Assembly (NCBI GenBank): GCA_937928035.1
Contig: CALFWA010000161.1
Span: 1-13,935 of the forward strand
From: an uncultured Caldilinea sp.
GTDB taxonomy: Bacteria; Chloroflexota; Anaerolineae; Caldilineales; Caldilineaceae
Length of the DNA: 13,935 nt
Reading direction: 5' to 3'
Positions 1-13,935 of this stretch are shown in pieces. Position 1 is the stretch's first letter. Every line of letters begins with the position of its first letter. The position numbers and the translations under genes are program-made. The notes under the pieces were generated by a model that made no database searches, had not been told where the DNA came from, and saw only the letters and a list, made by a program, of their open reading frames with translations.

Positions 1-286
1 CGGTGCCGCCGACGTTGACGTCGTTGTATTCGCGCGGGTAAAGCACCGAGGCCGGCACGCTGACCAGCGCCGCCAGATGGTAGACGACGTCGACGCCCTG
101 GAGCAGAGACCATAGCTTCGGTACATCGCGCACATCGCCGCGGTTAAAGCTGACTTCCGGCGGCAGCTTCGACGGATCGCCGCTGCTTAGGTTGTCCAGC
201 ACGCGCACGGCGATATTGCTCTGCACCAGCCGTCTGGCGAGGTGGGCGCCGATGAAACCGGCTCCTCCGGTAATCAGAACTCGCAT
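1..286 (-). CDS. NAD-dependent epimerase/dehydratase (SDR family), N-terminal part, runs off the window
   Basis: This is the first ~95 codons of an extended short-chain dehydrogenase that modifies nucleotide sugars, such as a UDP-glucose 4-epimerase or a related dehydratase. Read on the minus strand it begins MRVLITGGAGFIGAHLARRL, with the Rossmann dinucleotide motif GGAGFIG at residues 7-13. It continues with LDNLSSG (an adenosine-binding acidic position after strand beta2), GDVRD and YHLAALVSVP, all typical of the family. The catalytic YxxxK lies outside the window, so the exact substrate cannot be given. An AAGGAG ribosome binding site lies at 295-300, with 8 bases between it and the ATG at 286-284, which fixes the start. 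The upstream gene on the same strand ends at 469, and a repeat-bearing 182-bp spacer separates them. Sugar-nucleotide metabolism fits with the glycosyltransferase and Wzz genes elsewhere in the window, though they are not adjacent. Confidence 0.9.
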   Translation of the reverse strand, partial: MRVLITGGAGFIGAHLARRLVQSNIAVRVLDNLSSGDPSKLPPEVSFNRGDVRDVPKLWSLLQGVDVVYHLAALVSVPASVLYPREYNDVNVGGT

Positions 287-327
287 AGGCTTGACTCCTT
301 ACGAAACGAACTTGCACCCCTTGTCAT

Positions 328-395
328 CCCTTCAGAATCGTTCTCCCTTCAGAAGCGTTCTTCCTTCAGAAGCGTTCTCCCCTCAGAATGCTTCC
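328..395. repeat. Four tandem copies of a 17-bp repeat
   Basis: Four head-to-tail 17-bp units occupy 328-344, 345-361, 362-378 and 379-395. The consensus is CCCTTCAGAAGCGTTCT. Units 2 and 3 differ only at the first base, unit 1 differs from unit 2 by one base, and unit 4 is more diverged. Each well-conserved unit holds AGAA-GCG-TTCT, a 4-bp inverted repeat. The array sits 42 to 109 bases upstream of the epimerase start. It could be a set of regulator binding sites or simple slipped-strand duplication. No spacers separate the units, so it is not a CRISPR array. Confidence 0.85.
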
Positions 396-409
396 AAAGA
401 CGTCGCCGA

Positions 410-420
410 GGGGTGCACCC
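410..420. repeat. Palindrome GGGTGCACCC, with an inverted partner at 313-320
   Basis: GGGTGCACCC at 411-420 is a perfect 10-bp palindrome. The string GGGGTGCA at 410-417 is also the reverse complement of TGCACCCC at 313-320. The tandem repeat array therefore lies between inverted 8-mers. It may be a regulator site or chance. No T-run follows it, so it is a poor terminator. Confidence 0.45.
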
Positions 421-468
421 AAGCATAGCACAGGGTGACGCTGCATCCGGAATGAGAAAAACGGGAAA

Positions 469-1862
<1,394 letters not shown>

Positions 1863-1886
1863 CCTCGGCGCCTCCGTTCGAGCAGA

Positions 1887-3320
<1,434 letters not shown>

Positions 3321-3376
3321 AAACACTTTCCTTTCGCAGTTGAGGGCGGAAACGGTGCGGCGCCCATGTTTGCGGA

Positions 3377-3407
3377 TTTGTGTTTCACGTTTCGTATTTC
3401 GTGGTGC
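3377..3407. repeat. Degenerate ACGAAA-type short repeat in the E2-E3 spacer
   Basis: On the minus strand this spacer segment reads as repeated near-copies of ACGAAA (CACGAAA, TACGAAA, CGTGAAA) before CACAAATCC. It resembles the short interspersed ACGAA-rich repeats found between genes in several environmental phyla, including Chloroflexota. It lies within 3321-3474, where no credible gene was found. A function is not evident. Confidence 0.45.
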
Positions 3408-3474
3408 ACAACGGAAGGATGAAGCGATCGTTTGGCGAATCCCCGATCACGCACCGCGCAACGCGCACCACGCG

Positions 3475-4740
<1,266 letters not shown>

Positions 4741-4751
4741 CCGACGTTCCC

Positions 4752-5711
<960 letters not shown>

Positions 5712-5742
5712 CGAATCATGTGGGGAAAAATCCACCCAGGAA

Positions 5743-5756
5743 CACGAAGCACGAAG
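5743..5756. repeat. Two tandem CACGAAG units upstream of the asparaginase gene
   Basis: CACGAAG occurs twice head to tail at 5743-5749 and 5750-5756, in the 74-bp spacer between the Nfu and asparaginase genes, flanked by AGGAA and AAAT. It belongs to the same style of short intergenic repeat as 3377-3407. No function can be assigned. Confidence 0.5.
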
Positions 5757-5785
5757 AAATCGTTTAACATCGTTGCGATTGAGCG

Positions 5786-6055
5786 TCAACGATAGTTCAT
5801 CAGGTATTTTTCGATACACGTTTGAATTGGCTCAAGCAGATCCTCCCAGGCAGCATAGGGGAGCTTGTTGACCGTGACAAAATCTTGCACCATAAAGACG
5901 TTGTAGACGCCGTCGAGCGCAAAGATGGCCGCCGCAAGGGGGTGACCGGCCGCCTCCTGAGGGCTGGCGAAGCTGAGCGGTTTGGGGAAGAGCCGTTCGG
6001 GCAAGGTGAACTTCATGGCGTTCGGGTTGGGCGTAGGTTTTGGCTGCACTGACAT
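5786..6055 (-). CDS. Stand-alone Nfu/NifU N-terminal domain protein
   Basis: An 89-residue protein consisting of little more than the Nfu_N domain. The diagnostic TPNPNAMKF stretch lies near residues 8-16, followed by an ALDGVYNVFMVQDFVTVNK strand-helix pattern. In full-length Nfu proteins this domain is followed by a CxxC-bearing NifU C-terminal domain that holds a [4Fe-4S] cluster. That domain is absent here and there is only one cysteine (in TCIEKY), so the protein is unlikely to carry a cluster alone. It may be an adaptor for another Fe-S carrier (inference). The start is the ATG at 6055-6053. There is no ribosome binding site, but a TATACT element ends 7 bases before the ATG, so the mRNA may be leaderless. 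It lies 74 bp upstream of the asparaginase gene on the same strand. Confidence 0.87.
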   Translation of the reverse strand: MSVQPKPTPNPNAMKFTLPERLFPKPLSFASPQEAAGHPLAAAIFALDGVYNVFMVQDFVTVNKLPYAAWEDLLEPIQTCIEKYLMNYR

Positions 6056-6062
6056 AGCAGGT

Positions 6063-6091
6063 AGTATAGCATAAAGCAGAAAGGTTTTCAG
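6063..6091 (-). promoter_or_regulatory. Promoter of the Nfu_N gene, probably leaderless
   Basis: On the minus strand CTGAAA (6091-6086), a 17-bp spacer and TATACT (6068-6063) form a sigma70-like promoter. Exactly 7 bases separate TATACT from the ATG at 6055, which would place the transcription start at or next to the A of the start codon. No Shine-Dalgarno sequence fits between. Confidence 0.6.
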
Positions 6092-6170
6092 GAAGCAGGG
6101 AATTGCGAGGACGGAACAAGCACAGGATGGGAATTTATCTCTTCGCGTCACCGGATTTGAATATTGATTC

Positions 6171-6200
6171 AACGCAAAGACGCCAAGATGCAAAGGCGCC
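6171..6200. repeat. AACGCAAAGACGCC-type short intergenic repeat
   Basis: Two imperfect units, GCAAAGACGCCAAGAT (6174-6189) and GCAAAGGCGCCGGAAA (6190-6205), lie in the 245-bp divergent spacer between the Nfu gene and the secreted-protein gene. This is the familiar GCAAAGACGCnAAG interspersed pattern seen in several phyla. Beyond this repeat and the Nfu promoter, 6056-6300 shows nothing convincing. Confidence 0.6.
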
Positions 6201-6300
6201 GGAAAAGATGCGGGAGCGCTTGATGCGCCTTGCCGCGTTGTGCAATTTTCACCGGAGTCGGCCCCGTCAAGACGTCGCCCTTGGCGGGAAACCTGGGATT

Positions 6301-6582
6301 GTGAAAGCGCTGAAAGTGTTGCTGCTTGTTCTATGTGTGCTTCTCGCTGCAGTCGGGTGGCACCCATCCAGGGCGAGCGCATCCCCTCCTCCGGAGAACT
6401 GGGGTTGCCGGACGGTCTATCCGATCCGCATTCAGCGGGACAGCATCTTCTGGAATTACTGGGAGTACGCAGGCGCCATGGCGTCGGGCAAAATTCGCTT
6501 CTGGAGGCATTACTACGTAGTGTACAACCATCCCAACTGGGTGATGCAATATGTGCATACGGACAGCGTCTTCTGCCCGTGA
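6301..6582 (+). CDS. Small secreted protein of unknown function, aromatic-rich, two cysteines
   Basis: A 93-residue protein starting at GTG 6301, with GGGA just upstream as a weak ribosome binding site. The first 27 residues look like a Sec signal peptide: KALK, then a hydrophobic stretch VLLLVLCVLLAAVGW, ending in ASA|S. The predicted mature part of 66 residues has 15 aromatics, in clusters such as IFWNYWEYAG and FWRHYYVVYNHPNW. It has two cysteines, near its start (GCR) and end (FCP), which could form one disulfide closing the chain. The family was not recognised. The open frame extends upstream to 6103 but would cross the intergenic repeat at 6171-6200, so a late start is preferred. It is the only small gene on this strand and is isolated between minus-strand genes. 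The aromatic clusters could suit carbohydrate or envelope binding, but that is a guess. Confidence 0.6.
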   Translation: MKALKVLLLVLCVLLAAVGWHPSRASASPPPENWGCRTVYPIRIQRDSIFWNYWEYAGAMASGKIRFWRHYYVVYNHPNWVMQYVHTDSVFCP

Positions 6583-6609
6583 AAAATTGTCATCCTTGAA
6601 AGTTGCGCG

Positions 6610-7305
6610 TCATTTCTTTTTGCGCGGAATCTCTCCGAGCACCGACAAGCCCAATGCCTCCAGCTCCTCTGGCCGGCGCACCGAGTCATCCAGGTAGTGA
6701 AGCAGAAATGCAAGCCCTACGCCGACGAGCAAAGCCAGGAGAATGCGCAACGGCAATTCAATCTGCTCCCGCACGCCGGCCCCCACGACACCCACCGACG
6801 GCCCATCGATGAGCGTGACGCCGGCGTTTTCTGTGCCGAGCTGTCGAAAATAAAAGGCGGCGTTCTGCGTCAGCTCATCCGCTGCGGCGCGCGCAATGGC
6901 TTCGAGCTGAGCGGCGTCCGGCCAGGTGAAGGAAAGGGTGATAATGCGATGCAACTTGCCCGTGGCTGCGCTGCCTTGAATCACGCCCGCAGGCACCTCG
7001 ATGTTCTGATTGCGTAGGCGTTGGCTCACCTGGGCGGCGAAAAGCTGGCTGCGCACTACTTCGGTGAAGTCATCGACTAGATATTCGCTCGTCAGCCAGG
7101 CGTAATAGCGCGGGTCGTAAGCGGTGACGTCCTGTTCGGCGGCGGGCAAGACGCCGACCAGCAGCCGCATCGACGCGCTGTACATCGCCGCGCGCGGCTG
7201 CCAGGGGCGCAGTTGCAGCACGCTGATCGACCCCACCAAGACGGCCAGGGTCACAGGCAGCCACCAGCGACGGCGTAAAATCACCCAATACTCACGCAGT
7301 TCCAT
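6610..7305 (-). CDS. Wzz/YveK-type polysaccharide chain-length (co-polymerase) protein
   Basis: A 231-residue inner-membrane protein of the Wzz superfamily, expected to control chain length or export of a surface polysaccharide. It has the standard topology: a short basic cytoplasmic start (MELREYWVILRRRWW), transmembrane segment 1 at about 15-32, and a mainly extracytoplasmic domain. Transmembrane segment 2 follows at about 184-205 (RILLALLVGVGLAFLL). The cytoplasmic tail DDSVRRPEELEALGLSVLGEIPRKKK is split here as DDSVRRPEELEALG and LSVLGEIPRKKK. It matches the region just before the tyrosine kinase domain in BY-kinases, but the kinase is absent and the chain ends there. A GAGG ribosome binding site overlaps the stop of the upstream glycosyltransferase gene, with 9 bp between the genes, so the two are probably co-transcribed and coupled. 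No BY-kinase gene is visible nearby. Confidence 0.88.
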   Translation of the reverse strand: MELREYWVILRRRWWLPVTLAVLVGSISVLQLRPWQPRAAMYSASMRLLVGVLPAAEQDVTAYDPRYYAWLTSEYLVDDFTEVVRSQLFAAQVSQRLRNQNIEVPAGVIQGSAATGKLHRIITLSFTWPDAAQLEAIARAAADELTQNAAFYFRQLGTENAGVTLIDGPSVGVVGAGVREQIELPLRILLALLVGVGLAFLLHYLDDSVRRPEELEALGLSVLGEIPRKKK

Positions 7306-7314
7306 ACAAGGGCC

Positions 7315-8533
<1,219 letters not shown>

Positions 8534-8587
8534 GGGAAATGGGGCCAGGTTGCGACAAGGCGATTGAACAACGCTCATGAAAACCTC

Positions 8588-8621
8588 TTGACTTTTGCTC
8601 AATTTTTGAGTTCACTATAAA
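8588..8621 (+). promoter_or_regulatory. Promoter region of the rhamnosidase gene with an inverted repeat
   Basis: This is the most AT-rich stretch of the 8503-8671 divergent spacer. It holds TTGACT (8588-8593), TTTGCT (8594-8599) and a TATAAA -10 candidate (8616-8621). TTTGCT gives a 16-bp spacer to TATAAA, whereas TTGACT is 22 bp away, so TTTGCT is the better -35. The perfect inverted repeat CTCAA-TTT-TTGAG (8598-8610) sits across the spacer and could be an operator for a repressor responding to rhamnose. This is inference only. Confidence 0.5.
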
Positions 8622-8671
8622 AAGGATTTGTTAACGGCAAAGTTCAAAACCGCAAAATAAAGGAAAGTGCC

Positions 8672-11488
<2,817 letters not shown>

Positions 11489-11501
11489 GCCGATGGACGC
11501 A

Positions 11502-11519
11502 GGATGCGCCGGCGCATCC
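11502..11519. terminator. Perfect 18-bp palindrome downstream of the rhamnosidase, possible bidirectional terminator
   Basis: GGATGCGCCGGCGCATCC is an exact palindrome beginning 13 bases after the rhamnosidase stop. It would form a 7-bp GC-rich stem with a CCGG loop. It lies between convergent units, the rhamnosidase (+) and the pseudogene (-). The T-tract after it is weak (CTTTACCC), so it may be a terminator that also blocks read-through, or a protein-binding site. Confidence 0.5.
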
Positions 11520-11527
11520 CTTTACCC

Positions 11528-11923
11528 TTACGCTAAAGTAGCTGCGTCGCCTTCGCCTTCAGTCTGCCCCACCTCCTCCGGCGCCAGCCCCGACCGGTCG
11601 ATGAGAGAGTGCGCAAAGCGGGGCAGAAAGTCATGCTCCTATATGCCTACGGCGAAGAGGTCGGCGAACTCGGTCGAATCGCACCATTCGCTCTCGCCCT
11701 GATGGAAGACCACCGGCGCAATCGCCGGCAACTCGCTCTGCTCCGGTCGCTCCTTGAACGATTCATCCCAGATGCGGTGCATGGACTTGAGCAGCCGAAA
11801 GCGCATCCACGGGTCGGGCTTGGACTGGCGCTCGAAGTGCAGATAGAGGAGGAGCAGACGTCGCCTTCCTTCATCTGCGCCGTACAGAGCAGGTTCGACT
11901 CGCTAAAAAACAATTCGCTTAGG
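11528..11923 (-). pseudogene. Decayed Rpn/Transposase_31-type PD-(D/E)XK nuclease
   Basis: Minus-strand translation shows a recognisable but broken member of the Rpn recombination-promoting nuclease (Transposase_31) family. The conserved run LLLYLHFERQSKPD, MRFRLLKSMHRIWDESFK, LPAIAPVVFHQGESEW and STEFADLF matches the family's core (E-x-Q motif, then hydrophobic-VxHQGE and FxDLF). After FAVGI an in-frame TAG interrupts it. The same frame then continues EHDFLPRFAHSLIDRSGLA to a TAA at 11530-11528. Upstream, the signal appears to switch frame near 11850 (LSELFFSESNLL lies in a neighbouring frame). The N-terminal part with the first catalytic aspartate is missing, cut off where the next gene ends. 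The result is a truncated, frameshifted, stop-containing remnant. It fills most of the 435-bp space after the rhamnosidase. Confidence 0.75.
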
Positions 11924-12280
11924 TCAGGCGGGAAGCATGTCGGGCCTAGGTTCTGTATGAAAATACTTGCGCCATCGCTGATGAAGTCGGCGCCGTTGGT
12001 CTGGGTCGATCACGACTTCCCCATCGGCTCGCAGCTCAACATAGAGTCCATTCCATGTAGGAAAGGTCTCGTAGCGAACGCCTGTCATGCGGGTGAGCAG
12101 GACATGTGCGACGACGAAGCGTTGAGGATCTAACAGAGCGTCGAGCAACGCTGGGATGAAGACTTCGCCCTCCCGTTCCAGCGCTTCTACGTTTTCTGAC
12201 AAAAGAGGCAAGAGGCCAAAGCGAGTGGCGTCCCACCGGATGGCGCTATTCTCTGGAATCGTTGAGTGCGTGATCGTCAT
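11924..12280 (-). CDS. Protein of unknown function, 118 aa, downstream of the DUF4157 gene
   Basis: The family was not recognised. The protein has a helical, HEAT-like first half (LLPLLSENVEALEREGE, then FIPALLDALLDPQRFVVAHV). It then has VLLTRMTGVRYETF, a short beta-like stretch NGLYVELRADGEVVIDP and a basic helix RRRLHQRWRKYFHTE. It has no signal peptide, transmembrane segment or cysteine, so a soluble cytoplasmic protein is expected. The ATG at 12280-12278 has an AGGAG ribosome binding site with a spacing of about 5 bases. A TTG start at 12301 is in frame but weaker. It begins 38 bp after the DUF4157 gene stop on the same strand and is probably co-transcribed with it. Its position and size are those of an immunity or chaperone partner, which is inference. 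Its stop abuts the Rpn pseudogene. Confidence 0.75.
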   Translation of the reverse strand: MTITHSTIPENSAIRWDATRFGLLPLLSENVEALEREGEVFIPALLDALLDPQRFVVAHVLLTRMTGVRYETFPTWNGLYVELRADGEVVIDPDQRRRLHQRWRKYFHTEPRPDMLPA

Positions 12281-12318
12281 AAATCTCCTGGGATAAACCA
12301 AAGTGCGGAATTTGCATT

Positions 12319-13488
12319 TTATCGAATCACTCTACGCACGCTCACAATTTGCCCTGTGCGGAAATTCATTTGCGTGATGACGTCCACCTCGCGGCCATCT
12401 GGGTATCGATATGTGGTGGTCACCTCGCCCAGATCGCCGCCGATGGGGGTCATCGGCGTTTCATTGATCAGGCGAGCGCCCAGCAAGCGCTCCTGGGCGG
12501 CGTAACCGGCGCGATGAGCTACATCGAACGATTCTCCGTGCACCTGTTTTCGATACTGCTCGGTCAACTCATGCACCAGTTGAACCGCTACGTTGTCACC
12601 TTCTCGGCTGTGACTGCTGGTCATGCCGAAGGCTTCGATGTCGTCCAAGTCCACCCTGGAGAGTGCGTAGCTGCCGACGATCACATTGCGGTCGCCCGCC
12701 CGCGTCGAGGTGGAGCCGCGGATAAAATCGATGGTGGTTGTCTTCGGATCGTTGATAATCATGCGCAGCACCCTGAGCAATTCCTGCGCATCGCGCGTCG
12801 GTGGTCCTTGCACATCGGTGGCGTGAATCGAAACCTCTCCGGTAGACGAAACGCGCACCTCGAATTGCACAGCGATAATCAAATTGGCCAGCGCTGCAAA
12901 TCCGGCCGCATCGCCTGTTGCGATCAATTTCGGCTGAATCATTGGAGACGGCGTTTTCGACAATACAACTTCCGGTTGGCGAATATAAGATGCCCGGGGC
13001 GCATGCGATTGTTGCACCACATGGGCCAACTCGTGCGCCAACAACCTCCGCCCTTCCGTGCTCGAAGGTTGATACTCGCCTCGGGCGAAGTGAATGTGTT
13101 CGCCAACGGTGTATGCGCGCGCGCCTATACGCCGCGTCGATGCATCCGCCTGTTGATCTGTATGCACGCGCACATTGGCAAAGCTATGGCCAAAGCGCGG
13201 CTCCCATACCCTGCGCATCTCTGCGTTGAGCGGCCTGCCGTCAGACGATGAAGCAGCTGGTCGCAGAGAGGAGGTCGAGATTGCTTCTTCACCGGCTCGG
13301 TGTTGAGACATAGAGGCAAGCATCTGCGCAGCCGCTCGATCTGCTTCATGCTCATAGCGATCGGTTGTTTGAGCAGACGCCCTTTGGTCCGCTCCAGGCG
13401 CCAACCGAAGGCGCATTCTCACCAAGGCCGAGTGCGACACGGCTTTGCGTTTTGCGCTATATCCTACCCTTTCAGGCGATTTGTACAT
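12319..13488 (-). CDS. DUF4157 (eCIS core domain) protein with a second zincin-like motif near the C-terminus
   Basis: A 389-residue protein. Residues about 43-57 carry the typical lead-in DRYEHEADRAAAQM. The DUF4157 domain covers about 85-160 (RVWEPRFGHSFANVRVHTD, then ARAYTVGEHIHFARGEY). It ends in the metallopeptidase-like HELAHVVQQ, with H152, E153 and H156. A proline-bearing linker and a beta-rich region follow. The C-terminal part (about 295-389) has a second HE motif, QLVHELTEQYRKQ (H306, E307, E310), with H325 in VAHRAGYAAQE. DUF4157 is known from extracellular contractile injection system (eCIS) cargo and polymorphic-toxin-like proteins. No eCIS structural gene is visible here. The ATG at 13488-13486 follows GGAGG with 4 bases between. 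A GTG at 13506 is also in frame. There is no signal peptide. It lies 36 bp after the upstream gene and 38 bp before the 118-aa gene. Confidence 0.85.
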   Translation of the reverse strand: MYKSPERVGYSAKRKAVSHSALVRMRLRLAPGADQRASAQTTDRYEHEADRAAAQMLASMSQHRAGEEAISTSSLRPAASSSDGRPLNAEMRRVWEPRFGHSFANVRVHTDQQADASTRRIGARAYTVGEHIHFARGEYQPSSTEGRRLLAHELAHVVQQSHAPRASYIRQPEVVLSKTPSPMIQPKLIATGDAAGFAALANLIIAVQFEVRVSSTGEVSIHATDVQGPPTRDAQELLRVLRMIINDPKTTTIDFIRGSTSTRAGDRNVIVGSYALSRVDLDDIEAFGMTSSHSREGDNVAVQLVHELTEQYRKQVHGESFDVAHRAGYAAQERLLGARLINETPMTPIGGDLGEVTTTYRYPDGREVDVITQMNFRTGQIVSVRRVIR

Positions 13489-13524
13489 GGCTCCTCCGCT
13501 TTTCACCCCCTCTGATAAGCAGCC

Positions 13525-13935
<411 letters not shown>

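Noticed and set aside
328..395. CRISPR array
   Set aside because: The units are directly adjacent with no unique spacers and are only 17 bp long, and no cas gene is present.
3321..3474. Small gene in the E2-E3 spacer
   Set aside because: The minus-strand frame crossing it overlaps both neighbours and has no ribosome binding site or domain. Only short repeats were seen.
6301..6582. Lactococcin 972-like bacteriocin
   Set aside because: A signal peptide and a mature length of about 66 residues are similar, but the characteristic sequence pattern and the accompanying immunity/transporter genes are not present.
11609..12133. Plus-strand open frame (174 codons) after the rhamnosidase
   Set aside because: It runs antisense to recognisable Rpn-family sequence and to the end of the 118-aa gene, and it has no ribosome binding site or known domain.

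Overview
The window is about 14 kb of GC-rich bacterial DNA with tightly packed genes, nearly all on the minus strand. No rRNA, tRNA or complete mobile element was seen. Gene content and intergenic style suggest a member of the Chloroflexota (Anaerolineae/Caldilinea-like). The clues are stand-alone E2/E3 genes, a lone Nfu_N-domain protein, GH78 and GT4 genes, and short 'CACGAAG'- and 'CGCAAAGACGCC'-type repeats between genes. This placement is inference, not a direct identification.

Layout from left to right. (1) 1-286, minus: 5' part of an NAD-dependent sugar-nucleotide epimerase/dehydratase. A 182-bp spacer above it carries four tandem 17-bp repeats. (2) 469-5711, minus: a probable operon, in transcription order an isoaspartyl peptidase/L-asparaginase-family Ntn hydrolase, a 2-oxo acid dehydrogenase E2, dihydrolipoyl dehydrogenase (E3), a YbgC/FadM-type thioesterase and an MBL-fold hydrolase. 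The last two overlap by ATGA. No E1 gene is present. (3) 5786-6055, minus: a lone Nfu_N-domain protein with a promoter that suggests a leaderless mRNA. (4) 6301-6582, plus: a small secreted protein, very rich in aromatics, with two cysteines. (5) 6610-8502, minus: a Wzz-like chain-length protein and a GT4 glycosyltransferase, an exopolysaccharide pair. (6) 8672-11488, plus: a large cytoplasmic GH78 alpha-L-rhamnosidase, divergent from the glycosyltransferase and followed by a perfect 18-bp palindrome. (7) 11528-13935, minus: a decayed Rpn/Transposase_31-type nuclease pseudogene, a 118-aa protein of unknown function, a DUF4157 (eCIS core domain) protein with a second zincin-like motif near its C-terminus, and the 3' part of an unknown gene running off the window.

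The left half looks like housekeeping metabolism: oxo-acid oxidation, acyl-CoA hydrolysis and Fe-S delivery. The middle deals with surface polysaccharide synthesis and rhamnoside breakdown. The right end is accessory. There the DUF4157 protein and the small gene 38 bp downstream form a possible toxin/effector-immunity pair. This is the most plausible candidate for an undescribed system in the window, but the evidence is motif and context only.
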